Positions 1 to 7,309 of a stretch of 52,329 nucleotides of DNA are shown piece by piece. The position numbers and the translations under genes were made by a program. The stretch's first letter is position 1. The number at the start of each line of letters is the position of its first letter. The stretch is taken from positions 1-52,329 of the forward strand of contig NZ_MCGG01000071.1 in the NCBI RefSeq assembly GCF_001746755.1, read 5' to 3'. This DNA is from Magnetovibrio blakemorei (GTDB taxonomy: Bacteria; Pseudomonadota; Alphaproteobacteria; Rhodospirillales; Magnetovibrionaceae). Under the pieces are notes generated by a model. It was not told where the DNA came from. It ran no database searches and was given only the letters and a program-made list of their open reading frames with translations.

Positions 1-2
1 TA

Positions 3-20
3 GGGTCCAGACTCATTCAA
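3..20. repeat. IS left terminal inverted repeat
   Basis: This end pairs with 823-840. The first five bases (GGGTC) and the block CTCATT match; a few positions between them differ. It lies just past the end of the transposase ORF B. Confidence 0.8.
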
Positions 21-466
21 ATCCAGTAGCAAATGAGTGCTGCGAGGCATAGTGCAGCGAGAAAGTTTTCAGCATTCTTGTCGTATCGCGTGGCAATGCG
101 ACGGAAGTCCTTAAGACGGCCAAACATTCTCTCAATGACGTTGCGTCCTTTGTATCGGGCCTTGTTGAACGGGTGCGGCTGCTTTCTGTTGGACTTGTTT
201 GGGATCACCGGCAGGATACGTTGGGATTTCAGGTAGTCCCTCCAATGATCGGCGTCATAGGCTTTATCGGCGAGCAGGTATCGGGTGTTTGGCAGTGATG
301 CGCCGAGCATGACAGCGCCCTTGATATCGTGGACGTGACCAGGTGTCAGGTAAAAGGCCAGAGGGCGGCATTGCTCGTCGCTTATGGCATGAACCTTGGT
401 GTTGCGACCTCCTTTTGTGCGACCGATGGCCTGAGCAGAAGCCCCCCTTTTCCGCCGCCAGCGCAA
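17..466 (-). CDS. IS5-family transposase, ORF B (catalytic C-terminal part)
   Basis: This is the C-terminal half of the DDE transposase. The second catalytic Asp lies in LLADKAYDADHWR and the catalytic Glu in NVIERMFGRLKDFRR, followed by the RIATRYDK segment that is typical of the family. It overlaps ORF A by 85 bases in the -1 frame and has no good ribosome binding site of its own, which supports translation by frameshifting from ORF A. The C-terminus (LAALCLAALICYWI) ends a few bases inside the left terminal repeat. The assignment to family is firm; activity is inferred only from the intact motifs. Confidence 0.86.
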   Translation of the reverse strand: MRWRRKRGASAQAIGRTKGGRNTKVHAISDEQCRPLAFYLTPGHVHDIKGAVMLGASLPNTRYLLADKAYDADHWRDYLKSQRILPVIPNKSNRKQPHPFNKARYKGRNVIERMFGRLKDFRRIATRYDKNAENFLAALCLAALICYWI

Positions 467-774
467 CGGTGGGCTTTGACATGAGAGGCGTCGATGGAGA
501 TTTGTTCTGGTGTTCCCGACAGGGCTGCCGTCAGTTCCGCAAACATGTACTGCCAGATCCCTTTCTGCGACCAGCGGTTATAACGGTTGTAAACCGTCGT
601 CGATGGTCCGTATTCCGGCGGACAATCCTGCCAACGGCAACCGGATTGCAGAACATGAATGATACCACTGATAATGCGCCGATCATCCTTGCGACGCTTG
701 CCGGCGGCACGGTAAGGTAAATGCGGTTCAATCAGTGAAAATTGTTCGTCAGAGAGCCAGAAATTGCACTTCAT
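382..774 (-). CDS. IS5-family transposase, ORF A (N-terminal part)
   Basis: This encodes the N-terminal half of the DDE transposase. The 130-residue frame begins with the helix-turn-helix-like segment typical of the family (LSDEQFSLIEPHLP, then CRWQDCPPEYGP) and reaches the first catalytic Asp in SIDASHVKAH at about residue 95. The zero frame then runs out of phase. A run of four A and six G on the minus strand (442-451 on the plus strand) lies just after this Asp codon. A -1 slip there joins ORF A to ORF B, giving a protein that reads GGGKGG then ASAQAIGRTKGG, the usual sequence at this point of the family. Frameshifted expression is normal for IS427 elements, so this is probably functional and not a mutation. 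Confidence 0.85.
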   Translation of the reverse strand: MKCNFWLSDEQFSLIEPHLPYRAAGKRRKDDRRIISGIIHVLQSGCRWQDCPPEYGPSTTVYNRYNRWSQKGIWQYMFAELTAALSGTPEQISIDASHVKAHRCAGGGKGGLLLRPSVAQKEVATPRFMP

Positions 775-822
775 AGCCTGAAAATCTCCTTTTTGAGCTT
801 CAAGCTATTGAATCACTGAAAG

Positions 823-840
823 GTTAATGAGTTCTGACCC
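823..840. repeat. IS right terminal inverted repeat
   Basis: This is the inverted partner of 3-20 and lies upstream of the transposase start. It is followed by TA (841-842), which repeats the TA at 1-2. Confidence 0.8.
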
Positions 841-873
841 TAATAAGTTAGACTCCAGACTCCACATTTTTGA

Positions 874-1404
874 ATGTATGGTGATCTCATGGCGACACAA
901 TTAAAACCTAACGACACTGATCGAGCTTCCTCTTACGAAGCCGCTATCAAAACTGCACTTGATGATCTTCATCATATCAGTGAGGAAGAAAAACACGCTC
1001 GAGAACACCTCGTGGAACTTGAGCGTCGAGCCAAAGAACTTGAAGCGGCAATTAAAAACCTTGTCACCCTTCTCCCCAGCAGGCAAGCAGCTAAGTACGT
1101 CGATATGCTTGAAACACAAGTACCATCCCCAAATACAGAGGACAATCGAAGGGGTGAAATTTTCAATAACGTCGTATCACTTGTTTTCAGCAAACCCGAT
1201 CAAGTTTGGAATTCGGCGCAAATTCTAGATGAATTTGAACGCTTCGGTGCTGCTGGTAATACAAAAACAATTCTTAATGTATTGAATTATCTGGCAAAAA
1301 AAGGGCAGTTACAGCGCGTAAGTAGGGGGCGCTACCGAGTTAAAAACTCCGGCGTTTTGTTTGAGTGCGGAGCAGACATAATAGACGAAAGGAACCCACT
1401 TTGA
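874..1404 (+). CDS. Hypothetical protein: N-terminal coiled coil, C-terminal winged-helix-like domain
   Basis: I do not recognise this 176-residue protein. Residues about 15-70 are rich in Glu, Lys, Leu and Ala with heptad-like spacing (EEEKHAREHLVELERRAKEL), so a coiled coil is likely. Residues about 95-160 (GEIFNNVVSLVF, then WNSAQILDEFERFG, then TILNVLNYLAKKGQLQRVSRGRYRV) look like a winged-helix DNA-binding fold, with the last segment resembling the wing. An alternative ATG at 889 begins the same frame at MATQLKPND. The gene is A/T-rich compared with the core genes and starts only 33 bases after the IS, so its original promoter may be lost or replaced. A strong hairpin follows at 1452-1487. 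A regulatory or accessory role in a mobile or defence module is a guess. Confidence 0.6.
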   Translation: MYGDLMATQLKPNDTDRASSYEAAIKTALDDLHHISEEEKHAREHLVELERRAKELEAAIKNLVTLLPSRQAAKYVDMLETQVPSPNTEDNRRGEIFNNVVSLVFSKPDQVWNSAQILDEFERFGAAGNTKTILNVLNYLAKKGQLQRVSRGRYRVKNSGVLFECGADIIDERNPL

Positions 1405-1451
1405 TGAACCAGCAGAAGATGGAAGGCAACACCAGAATCAAATTACAAACA

Positions 1452-1498
1452 CGAACGGCTCACACGGAAAACCGCATGAGCCGTTCGATTACCATTTT
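1452..1498 (+). terminator. Strong hairpin with T-run after the 874-1404 gene
   Basis: There is a perfect 11-base inverted repeat, CGAACGGCTCA (1452-1462) and TGAGCCGTTCG (1477-1487), followed within a few bases by a run of seven T. It fits a rho-independent terminator for the upstream gene. The shape also resembles hairpins of mobile introns, but nothing else here supports an intron. Confidence 0.6.
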
Positions 1499-1625
1499 TT
1501 TGCGAAAAGGTCCGGGACGCCTTTAGCACACAGCCCATCTCCGATGCGCATCAAAACGACATAGACACTCTTTTTGTAGCTGCTTCTGAGACTGAGGGCA
1601 ATCACAAGTTCCCTAGGTTAGAGCT

Positions 1626-1781
1626 ATGTCCGCACAGGGCGAACTCTTTGACGACTTTGTGGAGGAAGTTTTTTTCACAAAGAAGATCACTCTTAGAACT
1701 GGACGCGTTTTGTACGCAAAGGATTGCGGGATCAATGTGTTCCGCATTTGCAAACGTATCCCCAAGCAGCTTAAGGAGTAA
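1626..1781 (+). CDS. Possible 51-residue small protein
   Basis: This short open frame starts at ATG 1626 (MSAQGELFDDFVEEVFF) and ends with RICKRIPKQLKE. Its composition looks like a real protein: an acidic N-terminal helix followed by a basic, aromatic-containing part, with no low-complexity bias. The codons before the stop include AAGGAG, placed as a ribosome binding site for the next frame at 1789, so the two appear to be translationally arranged. Its own upstream region has only a weak purine-rich site. A second frame (1480-1908) is also open across it, so one of the two is a shadow or decayed. I do not recognise the family. It may be a small accessory or control protein of the damaged methyltransferase that follows. 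Confidence 0.4.
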   Translation: MSAQGELFDDFVEEVFFTKKITLRTGRVLYAKDCGINVFRICKRIPKQLKE

Positions 1782-1788
1782 CAAAATC

Positions 1789-1969
1789 ATGTTCCCACCT
1801 ATCCCCCCCGACCACCATTGGGAATTCCCTGACCATTCTCGGTTTCCCATCCTCAAGAAGACACCAAAAAAACGGTGTCGCAAACGTCCACAAGAGAAGC
1901 GGCATTAAGCTGATTGATCTGTTTACAGGGTGTGGGGGCTTTGCCCCCGCATCACTTCAAACGCGGTGA
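1789..1969 (+). pseudogene. Truncated, frameshifted remnant of a DNA (cytosine-5-)-methyltransferase
   Basis: Translation starts at ATG 1789, ten bases after a good ribosome binding site (AAGGAG), with MFPPIPPDHHWEFPDH, and would stop at 1908 after 39 residues. If the frame shifts by +1 at the run of seven A (1866-1872), the reading continues NGVANVHKRSGIKLIDLF and then TGCGGF before a stop at 1967-1969. IDLFTGCGGF matches motif I (DLFxGxGG), the S-adenosylmethionine-binding signature near the N-terminus of cytosine-5 methyltransferases. The Pro-Cys catalytic motif IV and everything later are absent. The coding similarity ends where the palindrome series begins (1931), suggesting insertion or deletion there. 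The motif is clear; the frameshift is an inference. Confidence 0.5.
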
Positions 1970-2043
1970 AGCCGCGTGGCTTTTGCTTGGCGAACGGCGT
2001 TCGCTTTGCACAAAGTAGTGGATGACCGGGTCAAGCCCGGTCA
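1931..2043. repeat. Cluster of four short palindromes (REP-like)
   Basis: Four hairpins follow one another within 113 bases: 1931-1951 (arms around a TTT loop, G/C-rich), 1962-1976 (CGCGG/CCGCG), 1990-2004 (GCGAAC/GTTCGC) and 2023-2043 (TGACCGGG/CCCGGTCA, perfect eight-base arms around TCAAG). The last has the form of dispersed intergenic palindromes common in alphaproteobacterial genomes. Together they look like a composite repetitive extragenic element between the decayed region and the typA terminator. Confidence 0.55.
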
Positions 2044-2071
2044 AGATGGATAGGGGGCGTAAATTCAGTCA

Positions 2072-2107
2072 CAAAAAACCCGGAACCTGAGGCTCCGGGT
2101 TTTTGTT
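2072..2107 (-). terminator. Bidirectional terminator downstream of typA
   Basis: A stem around ACCCGGAACC and GGCTCCGGGT is flanked by A-runs on the left and T-runs on the right, so it can act as a rho-independent terminator in both directions. It lies 17 bases past the typA stop codon on the minus strand and also closes off the accessory region on the plus strand. Confidence 0.8.
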
Positions 2108-2123
2108 GTGAGACGCGGTTGGT

Positions 2124-3941
2124 TCAGCTTTCTTCGGCTTGGCGGGATTCGCGTTTGCGTTTGTTGGGGTCCAGGTAACGTTTGCGCATGCGCACGTTCT
2201 TGGGAGTGACTTCCACCTGTTCGTCGTCTTGGATGTAAGAAATCATCTGTTCCAAGCTCAAACGACGCGGCGTGGTCAGGCGCACGGCTTCGTCGGTGCC
2301 CGATGAGCGCACGTTGGTCAGCTGCTTGCCCTTCAACGGGTTCACTTCCAGATCGCCGGGGCGGGAATGTTCGCCGATGATCATGCCTTCGTAGACCTTC
2401 ACTTGCGCGCCCAAGAACAGCGGGCCGCGGCCTTCCAGGTTGAACAACGCATAGGGCACGGTTGCGCCCGCACAGTTGGAGATCAACACCCCGTTGCGAC
2501 GGCCCGGCAGGGGGCCGACGTAAGGAACGTAGGAATGGAAAATACGCGCCATGATGCCGGTACCGCGGGTTTCGGTGAGGAATTCACCCAAATACCCGAT
2601 CATGCCGCGCGCCGGAACATGGAACACCAAGCGGGTTTTGCCCGCGCCGGATGGGCGCATTTCCTTCATTTGGCCTTTGCGCAGCGACAGTGCTTCGACC
2701 ACGATGCCGGAATATTCTTCGTCCACGTCGACGGAGACTTCTTCCAACGGTTCGTGACGTTTGCCGTCGATTTCTTTCATCACCACGCGCGGGCGCGAAA
2801 CGGTCAGCTCAAACCCTTCGCGGCGCATCTGTTCGATCAACACGCCCAACTGCAATTCACCGCGTCCGGCCACATCGAAAGCATCGCTGTTTTCGGATTC
2901 GGTGATGCGCAGCGCCACGTTGCCTTCGGCTTCGGAGAACAAACGATCGCGGATCATACGCGACGTCACCTTGGTGCCTTCGGTGCCCGCCAGCGGGCTG
3001 TCGTTGACGGCGAACATCATGGACAAGGTGGGCGGGTCGACCGGCTGCGAATCAATCGGCTCGTTCACTTGAGCATCGCACAAGGTGTCGGCGACGGTGG
3101 CTTTCACCAAGCCGGCAATGGCGACCAGCTCGCCGGAACCCGCTTCGGTGACCGGAATACGGTCCAGGCCACGGAAGCCCAACAACTTGGAAATGCGGCC
3201 CGTTTCGACCAATTCGCCTTCACGGTTCAACACTTTGATGGTCATGTTGGGGCGCGCGATACCGGTTTCGATACGACCGGTGAGAATGCGGCCCAAGAAG
3301 TTATCGGCTTCCAATGTGGTGACGAGCATGGAGAACGGCGCTTCGTCGTTCACTTTGGGGGCGGGAACGTGTTCCAGGATGGCGTCGAAGATAACGTCCA
3401 TGTTGAGCTGTTCGCCGTCCGGCTCCAGTGACGCCCAGCCGTTTTTGGCCGAGGCGAAAATGGTCGGGAAATCCAGCTGCTCTTCGGTAGCGTCCATGGC
3501 GGAGAACAAGTCGAAGATTTCGTCCTGGACTTCAAAGGCGCGCTGTTCGGGCTTGTCGACTTTGTTGACGACGACGATGGGCTTCAGGCCCAGCTTCAAG
3601 GCTTTGCCGGTGACGAACTTGGTCTGCGGCATGGCGCCTTCTGCGGCGTCAACCAACAGCAACACACCGTCGACCATGGACAAAATGCGTTCCACTTCGC
3701 CGCCGAAGTCCGCGTGACCCGGGGTATCGACGATGTTGATGCGGGTGCCTTTCCATTCGACCGAGGTCGGCTTGGCGGTGATGGTGATGCCGCGTTCGCG
3801 TTCCAGCTCGCCGGAATCCATGGCGCGCTCCGAGACTTTTTCGTTGTCGCGGAAGGTACCCGATTGTTTCAACAGCACGTCGACGAGGGTGGTTTTGCCG
3901 TGATCGACGTGAGCGATGATCGCAATATTGCGAAGGTTCAT
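2124..3941 (-). CDS. typA: Ribosome-associated GTPase TypA/BipA
   Basis: TypA is a translational GTPase that binds the ribosome and helps 50S assembly and stress adaptation. The 605-residue length is normal for the family. The G1 motif ([10 protein letters not shown], about residues 10-19), the G2 region (RGITITAK), [10 protein letters not shown] and NKVD follow in order, then the EF-G-like domains and the TypA-specific C-terminal domain ([16 protein letters not shown]). The frame is open 29 residues further upstream, but I chose ATG 3941 because it gives the conserved MNLRNIAII start and has AAAGGA eight bases before it. The upstream leader contains a hairpin (3957-3979). A terminator follows at 2072-2107. 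Confidence 0.95.
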   Translation of the reverse strand: MNLRNIAIIAHVDHGKTTLVDVLLKQSGTFRDNEKVSERAMDSGELERERGITITAKPTSVEWKGTRINIVDTPGHADFGGEVERILSMVDGVLLLVDAAEGAMPQTKFVTGKALKLGLKPIVVVNKVDKPEQRAFEVQDEIFDLFSAMDATEEQLDFPTIFASAKNGWASLEPDGEQLNMDVIFDAILEHVPAPKVNDEAPFSMLVTTLEADNFLGRILTGRIETGIARPNMTIKVLNREGELVETGRISKLLGFRGLDRIPVTEAGSGELVAIAGLVKATVADTLCDAQVNEPIDSQPVDPPTLSMMFAVNDSPLAGTEGTKVTSRMIRDRLFSEAEGNVALRITESENSDAFDVAGRGELQLGVLIEQMRREGFELTVSRPRVVMKEIDGKRHEPLEEVSVDVDEEYSGIVVEALSLRKGQMKEMRPSGAGKTRLVFHVPARGMIGYLGEFLTETRGTGIMARIFHSYVPYVGPLPGRRNGVLISNCAGATVPYALFNLEGRGPLFLGAQVKVYEGMIIGEHSRPGDLEVNPLKGKQLTNVRSSGTDEAVRLTTPRRLSLEQMISYIQDDEQVEVTPKNVRMRKRYLDPNKRKRESRQAEES

Positions 3942-3956
3942 GTTTTTGTCCTTTTT

Positions 3957-3979
3957 TCGCCGGGCTGTTTGTCCGGCGA
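3957..3979 (-). promoter_or_regulatory. Hairpin in the typA leader
   Basis: Arms TCGCCGG (3957-3963) and CCGGCGA (3973-3979) lie just upstream of the typA ribosome binding site. T-runs exist on the plus-strand side, but no plus-strand gene ends here, so I read it as a structure in the typA 5' leader or the adenosine-kinase/typA spacer. A role is not shown. Confidence 0.35.
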
Positions 3980-4037
3980 CCTCTTTTTTTGCTCCGCCCT
4001 CGGGTTGGAGGGTTCGGGCAGGGTTCAATGCAAATGG

Positions 4038-5072
4038 TTAGCCGAGCTTTTGGGCCACGACTTCGTTCAAGGGTGTTTCGGGGCGCGCACCGAAGTGGCT
4101 GATGATTTCAGCCGCCGCGATGGAGCCCAAACGCGCACAGTGGGCCAGGTCGGTTTCCAGACCCTGCGCCAAACTAAAGGTGTAGCCATACAAAAAGCCT
4201 GCGGCAAAGGCGTCGCCGGCCCCGGTGGTGTCTGCGACGTGGTCCACCGGATCACAATCGACGACGTGAATTTCTTCGCCTGCGACAATGACCGAGCCTT
4301 TGGCGCCGCGGGTCAACGCCGCAATGGTGCAGTGGCCGCGTACGTGTTGCAGGGCGTCGTCAAAGTTTTCCACTTCGTAAAGCGCCAAGATTTCGTCTTC
4401 GTTGGCGAACAAGATATCGACGTGGTTTTCCACCAGTTCCAAAAAGCTTTCGCGGTGACGACCGACACAGAACGGATCGGACAGGCTCAGCGACACTTCG
4501 CGTCCCGCGTCATGGGCCAACTCGGCGGCTTTGACAAACGCGGCCTTGGCGTTTTCCTTGTCCCACAAATAGCCTTCCAAATACGTCACCAAGGACGCCC
4601 GCACCACATCCGCGTCCACATCGTCGGGGCCCAAATCCGTGCACGCGCCCAAAAATGTGTTCATGGTGCGCTCGGCATCGGGGGTCACATGGATCAAGCA
4701 CCGCGCCGTGGACGCGCCGTCCGTGGCCGCTTTGGTGGGGAAGTGCACGCCGATGGCTTCGATGTCGTGATGGAAAACTTTGCCCAACTGGTCGTCGCGC
4801 ACCTTGCCGATGAACGCGCCGCGCCCGCCCAAGCTCGCCAACCCGGCGATGGTGTTGGCCGCAGAGCCGCCCGAACACTCAATGCCCGGACCCATGTCGT
4901 CATAAAGCTTGTCGGCGGCGGCGGCATCGATCAACGCCATGGTGCCCTTGGTCATGGCGTGGCGGGCCAAAAAGGCATCGTCTTCATGGCTCAAAACGTC
5001 CACGATGGCGTTGCCGATACCGACCACGTCATAGCGTGAATCCATGCTTTTGGACGCGCCCAGACCAGACAT
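4038..5072 (-). CDS. PfkB-family sugar kinase, adenosine kinase-like
   Basis: This is a ribokinase-fold enzyme that probably phosphorylates adenosine or another nucleoside/sugar with ATP. N-terminal VVGIGNAIVDVL and the glycine-rich CSGGSAANTIAGLA segment match PfkB signature 1. DTTGAGDAFAAGF (about residue 285) carries the anion hole and the catalytic Asp of signature 2. The overall pattern, including GAFIGKVRDDQLGK, fits the group usually annotated as adenosine kinase in alphaproteobacteria. ATG 5072 has GAGGAG eight bases upstream; a GTG three bases earlier is the alternative. It is followed on the same strand by typA, 96 bases downstream. Confidence 0.88.
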   Translation of the reverse strand: MSGLGASKSMDSRYDVVGIGNAIVDVLSHEDDAFLARHAMTKGTMALIDAAAADKLYDDMGPGIECSGGSAANTIAGLASLGGRGAFIGKVRDDQLGKVFHHDIEAIGVHFPTKAATDGASTARCLIHVTPDAERTMNTFLGACTDLGPDDVDADVVRASLVTYLEGYLWDKENAKAAFVKAAELAHDAGREVSLSLSDPFCVGRHRESFLELVENHVDILFANEDEILALYEVENFDDALQHVRGHCTIAALTRGAKGSVIVAGEEIHVVDCDPVDHVADTTGAGDAFAAGFLYGYTFSLAQGLETDLAHCARLGSIAAAEIISHFGARPETPLNEVVAQKLG

Positions 5073-5096
5073 CACAAAGTCTCCTCAAACAGAAAT

Positions 5097-5118
5097 AAGC
5101 CCCCGAAACCGGGAGCTT
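5097..5118 (-). terminator. Probable terminator after the 5225-5887 gene
   Basis: Nine-base arms (AAGCCCCCG and CGGGAGCTT, one mismatch, loop AAAC) lie in the minus-strand spacer between the methyltransferase-like gene and the kinase. Only a weak T-rich tail follows on the minus strand, so termination may be partial. Confidence 0.4.
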
Positions 5119-5224
5119 TAAATTTGGCCGCAGTATAACGATGCAAATCGGCGGGGCAAGGCCTGAAAAATGAAGCTTTTCTACCGTATGGATTGCCGCG
5201 CGCCAAGGGGCGCGCAATGACGGG

Positions 5225-5887
5225 CTACGGGGTGGGGTTTGTGCTGCACATTGGCGGGGCTAGGCCGGAACGCGATGAGGCCTCAGCCAGCTTAGGTTTG
5301 AGGACCAAAAGGCGGCGGTGCATGTAGCCTTTGCTCATGTTGGGATTGAATTGGCGGGCGTGCTCGTCGTTTTCGAAATCCAGATCCACTTGAAAATCGA
5401 TGCTCGTTTGGGTGTTGTTCACAAGATAGCGCACTTGGTTGATGGATGGCTCGTAATGTGTACAGAATTCTAAAACTGTCACTTGTGCATTATCGATCAA
5501 ACGGATGATACGGGCGAAGGTATGTTTGGCTTGCTCTGCATTTCCCCCCGGAAAGTCAAGCACCAGGCCCATCATCACCACCCCATAAGTGCCGTGTTCC
5601 CGTTCATACTCAACATCTTGAATCCACCCTTGAATGTGGCGCACCTGACACGGGTGACCGTTGAGCTGATCGGCTTCATACGGTTCGAGCAGAGGGTCAA
5701 CGACCGTGCAGCTTTCCACCGGCGCGGTCAGAAAATCCGTGATCGGGGTTTGAAAACTGCCGATTTCGAAAACATGGCGACAACCGCGCAAATAACGCGC
5801 CGCCAGAATGTAGCGCGACTGCAAAGCTTCGGTTAATAAATAATTGTGTTTGGGATCGCGCGTGAGGTCGATGAAGCTTATGCCCAT
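5225..5887 (-). CDS. Predicted class I SAM-dependent methyltransferase-like protein
   Basis: This protein of about 220 residues carries HVFEIGSFQTPITDFL, which looks like the glycine-containing motif I of class I methyltransferases. It is followed by an acidic strand end (CTVVDPLLEP) and a later YGVVMMGLVLDF segment corresponding to motif IV. The substrate is unknown. The start is uncertain: ATG 5887 (MGISFIDLTRD) is used here, and a GTG at 5908 would add seven residues. The C-terminal tail (SSRSGLAPPMCSTNPTP) looks disordered. It reads in the same direction as the kinase gene, but a hairpin lies between them. The fold is moderately supported; the function is not. Confidence 0.65.
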   Translation of the reverse strand: MGISFIDLTRDPKHNYLLTEALQSRYILAARYLRGCRHVFEIGSFQTPITDFLTAPVESCTVVDPLLEPYEADQLNGHPCQVRHIQGWIQDVEYEREHGTYGVVMMGLVLDFPGGNAEQAKHTFARIIRLIDNAQVTVLEFCTHYEPSINQVRYLVNNTQTSIDFQVDLDFENDEHARQFNPNMSKGYMHRRLLVLKPKLAEASSRSGLAPPMCSTNPTP

Positions 5888-6086
5888 CTGAGTGGTCTCT
5901 TGTTTCACTTACGGGAAATTCTTTTGATAGCATAATATTACAATATTTTAATGTTTTATTCAACGGCGTTGTGACGCGCTTTCCCCGCCCCATCTCCCGC
6001 TCCATCCACCCCCAGCCCTTGCGAAAGAGCCGTTTCGCGGCTATCTCTGTTTGAGTTTGTTTCCGGTCTAAAAAGGGGATGTTCGC

Positions 6087-6863
6087 ATGGGGCGCATTTT
6101 AACGGCGTATTATCGCGCTTTTGGTCAGTTGTCCGATGCGAAGACGCGGTCCGTGGTGTGGACGTCCATTGCGTTGTCCCTGGGCATTTTTGTGGCCCTG
6201 TATGTGGCGCTTTATCTCACTTTAAAACTCACCACCTTCATCACCATCGGCCCGTTGGAGATGTTTTTTGATTTCATCGCCCAGGCCGGCGTGATGGTGC
6301 TGACGTGGTTTTTGTTCCCCGCCGTGGTGACCTCGGTGGGTTCGCTGATGTTGGACAAAGTGGTCGATGCGGTGGAAGCGCGTCATTATCCGGACCGCAG
6401 CCCGGCACCGGGCGTCACGTTTGCCGAGGGCATCGGCCCGGCGTTGAAGTTTTTGGGCGTCACGGTGGGCTTGAACGTGCTGTGTCTGCCGCTGTTGCTG
6501 ACGCCGCTGTTCCCGTTTGTCTATTACGCGCTCAACGGTTATCTGCTCAGCCGGGAATATTTTGAAATGGTGACGCTGCGCCGTTTGACGTTATACGACG
6601 CCCAAGCCATGCGCATCCGCTGGCGGGTGCCGCTGTTTATGGCCGGGGTCGGATTTGCCTTTATGCTGACGGTTCCGATTTTAAACCTGTTGGCCCCGAT
6701 CATCGCCACGGCGGCCACCGTGCATTTGTTTGAAGCGTGGCGCTCCAAGGACAACGTGGCGGAAAAACCCCTGCGTTCCAATAAAACTCTGCGCGCCGCC
6801 AAAAGTGATGTTATCGTTCAACCGGATTTATCCGGGGACGACACATCCCCCACCAAGACATAA
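6087..6863 (+). CDS. EI24/CysZ-type integral membrane protein
   Basis: This 258-residue protein has several hydrophobic spans (about residues 28-52, 65-90, 130-160 and 190-215) and the conserved cytoplasmic-facing segment ALNGYLLSREYFEMVTLRR followed by RLTLYDAQAMR, which marks the EI24 domain family (PF07264). The family includes the bacterial sulfate transporter CysZ. The C-terminal 40 residues are charged and probably cytosolic. No cys genes lie nearby, so sulfate transport is not supported by context. The ATG follows a purine-rich AAAAGGGG stretch. Confidence 0.8.
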   Translation: MGRILTAYYRAFGQLSDAKTRSVVWTSIALSLGIFVALYVALYLTLKLTTFITIGPLEMFFDFIAQAGVMVLTWFLFPAVVTSVGSLMLDKVVDAVEARHYPDRSPAPGVTFAEGIGPALKFLGVTVGLNVLCLPLLLTPLFPFVYYALNGYLLSREYFEMVTLRRLTLYDAQAMRIRWRVPLFMAGVGFAFMLTVPILNLLAPIIATAATVHLFEAWRSKDNVAEKPLRSNKTLRAAKSDVIVQPDLSGDDTSPTKT

Positions 6864-6904
6864 TGACCAAGACTTAACCGTCCCCAAAACATAACGGACT
6901 TTTC

Positions 6905-7282
6905 ATGCGCTCTTTATTTCTCATTGCCGCCACCGCTTTTGCGCTCAGCGCCTGCGCCCAACCGTCCGAAAGACTGGCCCCCGCAACAACCCCGAATACG
7001 GTACAAGAGCAGCCGACCAAGCCCAAAATCACCACCGCCCAATTGTTGGGCCAAGGCGGTTCGTGGGTGATGGCGCAATTGGGTGAGCCTGCGTTTGTGC
7101 GCACGGAACGTACTGCCAACATCTGGCAGTACAAAAACGATGTCTGTGTGTTGAATGTGTTTTTATATGCCGACGACGACACGCAGAAAGAGGTCAAACC
7201 CCGCGTGCTGCACTTTGACGCCCGCGATGCCCAAGGGACCAACACCGACCGCGACACCTGCCTCAGCGCGTTGCAAGACTGA
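6905..7282 (+). CDS. Small predicted lipoprotein
   Basis: The 125-residue product has a lipoprotein signal peptide (MRSLFLIAATAFALSAC) with Cys-17 as the expected lipidation site. The mature part has a Pro/Thr/Gln-rich linker, then ITTAQLLGQGGSWVMAQLGEPAFVRTE, which resembles the start of a SmpA/OmlA-like BLIP fold, and a likely disulfide pair in NDVCVLNVFLYAD and RDTCLSAL. It lies 41 bases after the EI24 gene and is probably co-transcribed with it. The exact function is unknown; an envelope location is well supported. Confidence 0.75.
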   Translation: MRSLFLIAATAFALSACAQPSERLAPATTPNTVQEQPTKPKITTAQLLGQGGSWVMAQLGEPAFVRTERTANIWQYKNDVCVLNVFLYADDDTQKEVKPRVLHFDARDAQGTNTDRDTCLSALQD

Positions 7283-7309
7283 TCCCAGCTCAGCGCTCAG
7301 CTTTGTTTC

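Larger units (their letters stand above)
3..840 (-). mobile_element. IS5-family (IS427-like) insertion sequence, complete
   Basis: This is a full insertion sequence of about 838 bases with imperfect terminal inverted repeats: the left end starts GGGTCCAGACTCATT and the right end, read inward on the minus strand, starts GGGTCAGAACTCATT. A TA dinucleotide at 1-2 and again at 841-842 fits the 2-base TA target duplication of the IS427 subgroup. The transposase is on the minus strand in two overlapping frames, as is usual for this subgroup. Because the ends, both frames and the target duplication are intact, the element could be recent or still active. The window begins exactly at its outer edge, which may mark an assembly break at a repeated element. 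Confidence 0.88.

Noticed and set aside
1404-1526. 40-residue frame whose ATG overlaps the stop codon of the 874-1404 gene
   Set aside because: The strong hairpin with T-run lies inside it, so it would be cut by termination, and its sequence shows no clear protein-like pattern.
2367-3431. Long open frame opposite typA on the plus strand
   Set aside because: It is the antisense shadow of a clearly conserved gene and has a His/Gln/Gly-rich composition typical of reversed GC-rich coding sequence, with no domain signal.
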